Shown in pieces: positions 61,684 through 64,000 of a stretch of 64,000 nucleotides of DNA (within the stretch, counting starts at the first letter, position 1; each line of letters starts with the position of its first letter). The notes beneath the pieces are model-generated. The model was not told the origin of the DNA, ran no database searches, and was given only the letters and a program-made list of their open reading frames with translations. Origin of the DNA: CAMLIZ01 sp040758375 (GTDB lineage: Bacteria > Pseudomonadota > Gammaproteobacteria > Burkholderiales > Burkholderiaceae_C). Made by a program: the position numbers and the translations under genes. Location of the stretch: assembly GCA_040758375.1 (NCBI GenBank), contig JBFLWE010000005.1:1-64000 (forward strand), read 5' to 3'.

Positions 61684-61792
61684 CCGGCGGCGTGCGGCGC
61701 GGTATCGTCACACGCACCCGCCGGTGCATCGATGCGCCGCCGAGTCGATTCAGCGACACTTCCAAGGCCGTTTCGACACCGCCGACCCGCCC

Positions 61793-62548
61793 ATGCCCCA
61801 GCTTCCGCTAGCGTGGCTCGACAACGATGCCCAGCCCCTGCCCCCCACCTCGCGTGCCTTGGGGCCTGATTCCGAGGCCCCCGGCCTGCTGGCCGCCGGC
61901 GGCGAGCTCAGCGTCGCACGGCTGACCGAGGCGTACAGCCACGGCGTTTTCCCCTGGTACGGCGATGCCCAGCCGGTGCTCTGGTGGTCGCCAGAGCCGC
62001 GCATGGTGCTGCCCGTGGACGAGTTCAAGCTCTCCCGCTCGCTGCGCAAGACCTTGCAGAAGTTCGTCCGCACACCGGGCTGCGAGGTACGCATCGACAG
62101 CGCCTTCGAGCGCGTGATCCGAAGCTGCGCGGGCACCGAACGCGCGGGCCAGCACGGCACCTGGATCGTGCCGGAGATGATCGAGGCCTACATCGCCTGG
62201 CACCGCGCCGGTGCGGTGCACAGCTTCGAAACCTGGATCAGCGGCGAGCTCGCCGGCGGGCTGTACGGCGTGTCGCTCGGGCGCATGTTCTATGGCGAGT
62301 CGATGTTCGCGCGCCGCACCGACGCTTCCAAGATCGCGCTGGCCGCGCTGGTGTGCTTCTGCCGCGCGCACCGCATCCGGCTCATCGACTGCCAGCAGAA
62401 CACCGCACACCTTGCGTCGCTGGGCGCGCGTGAAATTTCCCGCGCCGCGTTCGAGCGCCATCTGGCCCTCACACTGGGGGAACCTCCGGTCACCGATTGG
62501 ACCTATGATGGGTCGCTCTGGACGCAGCTGGGTGTGCACACCGGCTAG
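61793..62548 (+). CDS. aat: Leucyl/phenylalanyl-tRNA--protein transferase
   Basis: A 251-residue enzyme adding Leu or Phe from tRNA to N-terminal Arg/Lys of proteins, marking them for ClpS/ClpAP degradation. Family blocks: GLLAAGGELSVARLTEAY, GVFPWYGDAQPVLWWSP, GTWIVPEMIEAY, VHSFETWISGELAGGLYG, GESMFARRTDASK and LIDCQQNTAHLASLGA. The start MPQLPLAWLD fits the family. It is followed 21 bases later by bpt, a second N-degron transferase. Confidence 0.96.
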   Translation: MPQLPLAWLDNDAQPLPPTSRALGPDSEAPGLLAAGGELSVARLTEAYSHGVFPWYGDAQPVLWWSPEPRMVLPVDEFKLSRSLRKTLQKFVRTPGCEVRIDSAFERVIRSCAGTERAGQHGTWIVPEMIEAYIAWHRAGAVHSFETWISGELAGGLYGVSLGRMFYGESMFARRTDASKIALAALVCFCRAHRIRLIDCQQNTAHLASLGAREISRAAFERHLALTLGEPPVTDWTYDGSLWTQLGVHTG

Positions 62549-62569
62549 CGTCCGCGCCGCCCTCCAGCC

Positions 62570-63325
62570 GTGACCCACCCGAAAGAGCTACCGCTCGCGT
62601 CGCTGCAGTTCTATGCCACGGCGCCCTACCCCTGCAGCTACCTGCCGGGCAGGATGGCGCGCTCGCAGGTGGCCACGCCCAGCCACCTGATCCACGCCGA
62701 CACCTACTCGGGCCTGGTGGCCTGCGGCTTCCGGCGCAGCGGCATGTTCACTTACCGCCCCTATTGCGACGGCTGCCGCGCCTGCGTGCCGTTGCGGGTG
62801 CCGGTGCGCGAGTTCGAGCCCTCGCGCAGCCAGCGCCGGGCGTGGAAAAAGCACGGCCAGCTCAAGGCCCGCGTGCTGCGGTTGTGTTTCGTGCCCGAGC
62901 ACTACCAGCTCTACCTGCGCTACCAGTCCGGCCGCCACGCCGGGGGCGGCATGGACCACGACAGCGTGGACCAGTACACCCAGTTCCTGCTGCAAAGCAG
63001 GGTCAACTCGCGCCTGGTGGAGTTTCGCGAGCCCAGCGACGAAGGCCTGGGCACGCTGAAGATGGTGTCCATCCTCGACGTGCTCAACGACGGGCTGTCG
63101 GCGGTGTACACGTTCTACGAGCCGGAAGAATCCGCCAGCTACGGCACCTACAGCGTGCTGTGGCAGATCGAGCAGACGAAGGCGCTGAAGCTGCCTTACG
63201 TCTATCTGGGCTACTGGATCGCCGAAAGCCCCAAGATGGCCTACAAGTCGCAGTTCCGGCCCCACCAGCTGCTCGTGGACGGGCGCTGGGTCAAGGCCGA
63301 AGGCAGCCCCGGAGACGGGGTTTAG
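62570..63325 (+). CDS. bpt: Bacterial leucyltransferase Bpt / arginyltransferase family
   Basis: A 251-residue member of the ATE1-like aminoacyl-tRNA-protein transferase family. The N-terminal blocks PYPCSYLPGRMARSQVATP and the cysteine motif YCDGCRACVPLRV are present, with FYEPEESASYGTYSVLWQI and YLGYWIAESPKMAYKSQF in the C-terminal half. Bacterial homologues transfer Leu to N-terminal Asp/Glu (Bpt). The start is a GTG. Adjacent aat and bpt together cover basic and acidic secondary N-degrons. Confidence 0.92.
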   Translation: MTHPKELPLASLQFYATAPYPCSYLPGRMARSQVATPSHLIHADTYSGLVACGFRRSGMFTYRPYCDGCRACVPLRVPVREFEPSRSQRRAWKKHGQLKARVLRLCFVPEHYQLYLRYQSGRHAGGGMDHDSVDQYTQFLLQSRVNSRLVEFREPSDEGLGTLKMVSILDVLNDGLSAVYTFYEPEESASYGTYSVLWQIEQTKALKLPYVYLGYWIAESPKMAYKSQFRPHQLLVDGRWVKAEGSPGDGV

Positions 63326-63498
63326 GCGCGGCCGCAGACAGGCTGGCCCGGAGCCTGCTAGAGTGTGGCCCGTGGCGCGGCCGCTGGCTGGTTTGCGCGC
63401 CCTCTTGGTCCGAAGTCGGGCATCGCACCTCCTGGCCACCAGCCGGCACGCACAGGTGCTTGCAATTGGCGAACCCGCCTCCAGCTACAGTCGTATCC

Positions 63499-63738
63499 AT
63501 GCCCAAAGAAACCGTCAAAACCACCATCGAAGCCGACGGCCTGCGCTACCGCTCCAAGGCTCCCGGTTCTCCGTTTGCGTCCGCCGGCGTTTTCAGTGCA
63601 GCCACCATGTCGTGCTTCCTTTGCGGCAAGCACCGGCCGCGCTCGATGATGAAATCGAGAAAGTTCCTCGGCAAGAACCAGTCGGTCTGCGCCCCTTCGT
63701 GCAGCGCTGTCGAGGCCGAGACCGCCAAGAAGGCCTGA
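63499..63738 (+). CDS. Small conserved cysteine-containing protein
   Basis: A 79-residue basic protein, MPKETVKTTIEADGLRYRSK at the N-terminus. A central CFLCGKHRPRSMMKSRKFLG has a CxxC, and a second pair is C-A-P-S-C near residue 66. The CxxC...CxxxC spacing could bind a metal. I do not recognise a named family. A -10-like TACAGT ends seven bases before the ATG and there is no Shine-Dalgarno. The 173-bp gap before it shows no other feature. Confidence 0.6.
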   Translation: MPKETVKTTIEADGLRYRSKAPGSPFASAGVFSAATMSCFLCGKHRPRSMMKSRKFLGKNQSVCAPSCSAVEAETAKKA

Positions 63739-63763
63739 GCGGCCTGCCGGCATCGGCCCTTCC

Positions 63764-64000
63764 GTGCAGCCGGCCCCCGACGACAAGCCGTTCACCGCGC
63801 GCGAACGCGCCGCGGTGATCCATCGCATCCGCACGCTGGTGGAGTTCTGGGCGATCACGCCTGAAGAGCTGGCACAGGCCGAGCTTGCCCCCGAGGTGGT
63901 GCTGCCGCCGGCGCCCGCCCCCACAGTCGTCAAGTACCGACACCCCCACTCCGGCGAAACCTGGGACGGCAACGGGCCGCATCCCCAGTGGCTGCGCGAT
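63764..64000 (+). CDS. H-NS family DNA-binding protein (3' end outside window)
   Basis: From a GTG start the frame reads VQPAPDDKPFTARERAAVI and then, after a Pro-rich linker, YRHPHSGETWDGNGPHP-QWLRD at the window edge. The YRHP-SGETWDGNG-PWL segment is the C-terminal DNA-binding loop of H-NS/MvaT-like histone-like proteins. The N-terminal part is short and helical, with HRIRTLVEFWAITPEEL, probably an oligomerisation segment. The last residues are cut off. Start uncertain. Confidence 0.7.
   Translation, partial: MQPAPDDKPFTARERAAVIHRIRTLVEFWAITPEELAQAELAPEVVLPPAPAPTVVKYRHPHSGETWDGNGPHPQWLRD

Overview
This is a GC-rich, densely packed chromosomal segment from a betaproteobacterium, most likely order Burkholderiales near the Comamonadaceae / Rubrivivax-Leptothrix group. 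That placement is inferred from gene content and order: a PHA phasin, FolE2, DUF2189 and Bug/Tct-type transporter genes, a cysI-DUF934-cysH-cysD-cysN-cobA operon, TACAAT/TAGAAT-like -10 elements and short GC-rich dispersed repeats. No sequence search was run. Most of the window is core or near-core chromosome. The only clearly accessory, decaying stretch is about 55.3-59.0 kb, just downstream of a tRNA-Asn gene.

Layout. 1-8 kb: a membrane-anchored Ser/Thr kinase (cut by the left edge), argG, a cysteine-free molybdopterin-fold periplasmic protein overlapping a hybrid histidine kinase, murB, yajQ and a retropepsin-like protease. 8-12 kb: folE2 and the xseB-ispA-dxs isoprenoid operon. 12-18 kb: an orphan Rieske oxygenase, an EamA transporter with a sulfurtransferase, a stress protein, a ZIP metal transporter, a dienelactone-hydrolase-like protein and SixA. 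18-25 kb: a two-subunit acyl-CoA dehydrogenase pair, a lipoprotein, a DmpA-type peptidase and a second hybrid kinase. 24.5-29 kb: ribF-ileS-lspA. 29-36.5 kb: membrane proteins, a quinone reductase, two more EamA transporters, a GST, an SDR without its catalytic Tyr/Lys, and a gamma-glutamyltransferase. 36.5-41 kb: tctBA without tctC, then an antiporter with a hydroxyacid dehydrogenase. 41-44.4 kb: a thioesterase/histone-deacetylase-like pair divergent from the phasin gene phaP, whose promoter lies between two PhaR-type palindromes, and a patatin lipoprotein.

44.5-52.9 kb is assimilatory sulfur metabolism. It holds a TSUP anion transporter, sulfite reductase hemoprotein, DUF934, APS reductase, both ATP sulfurylase subunits and the siroheme methyltransferase, followed by a 7Fe ferredoxin and a ferredoxin-NADP reductase that may supply electrons. 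At 52.9-55.2 kb a TPP riboswitch precedes a TonB-dependent receptor, which points to outer-membrane uptake of thiamine or a relative.

55.2-59 kb holds tRNA-Asn with its own promoter and terminator, then a hipBA module whose antitoxin lacks its 5' end and whose kinase gene carries a one-base frameshift. Next come an intact rtcB RNA ligase and a deleted, frameshifted slipin remnant: the debris of an RNA-repair locus. 59-64 kb: two DUF membrane proteins behind a perfect 13-bp inverted repeat, the N-degron transferases aat and bpt, a small cysteine-containing protein and an H-NS-like protein cut by the right edge.
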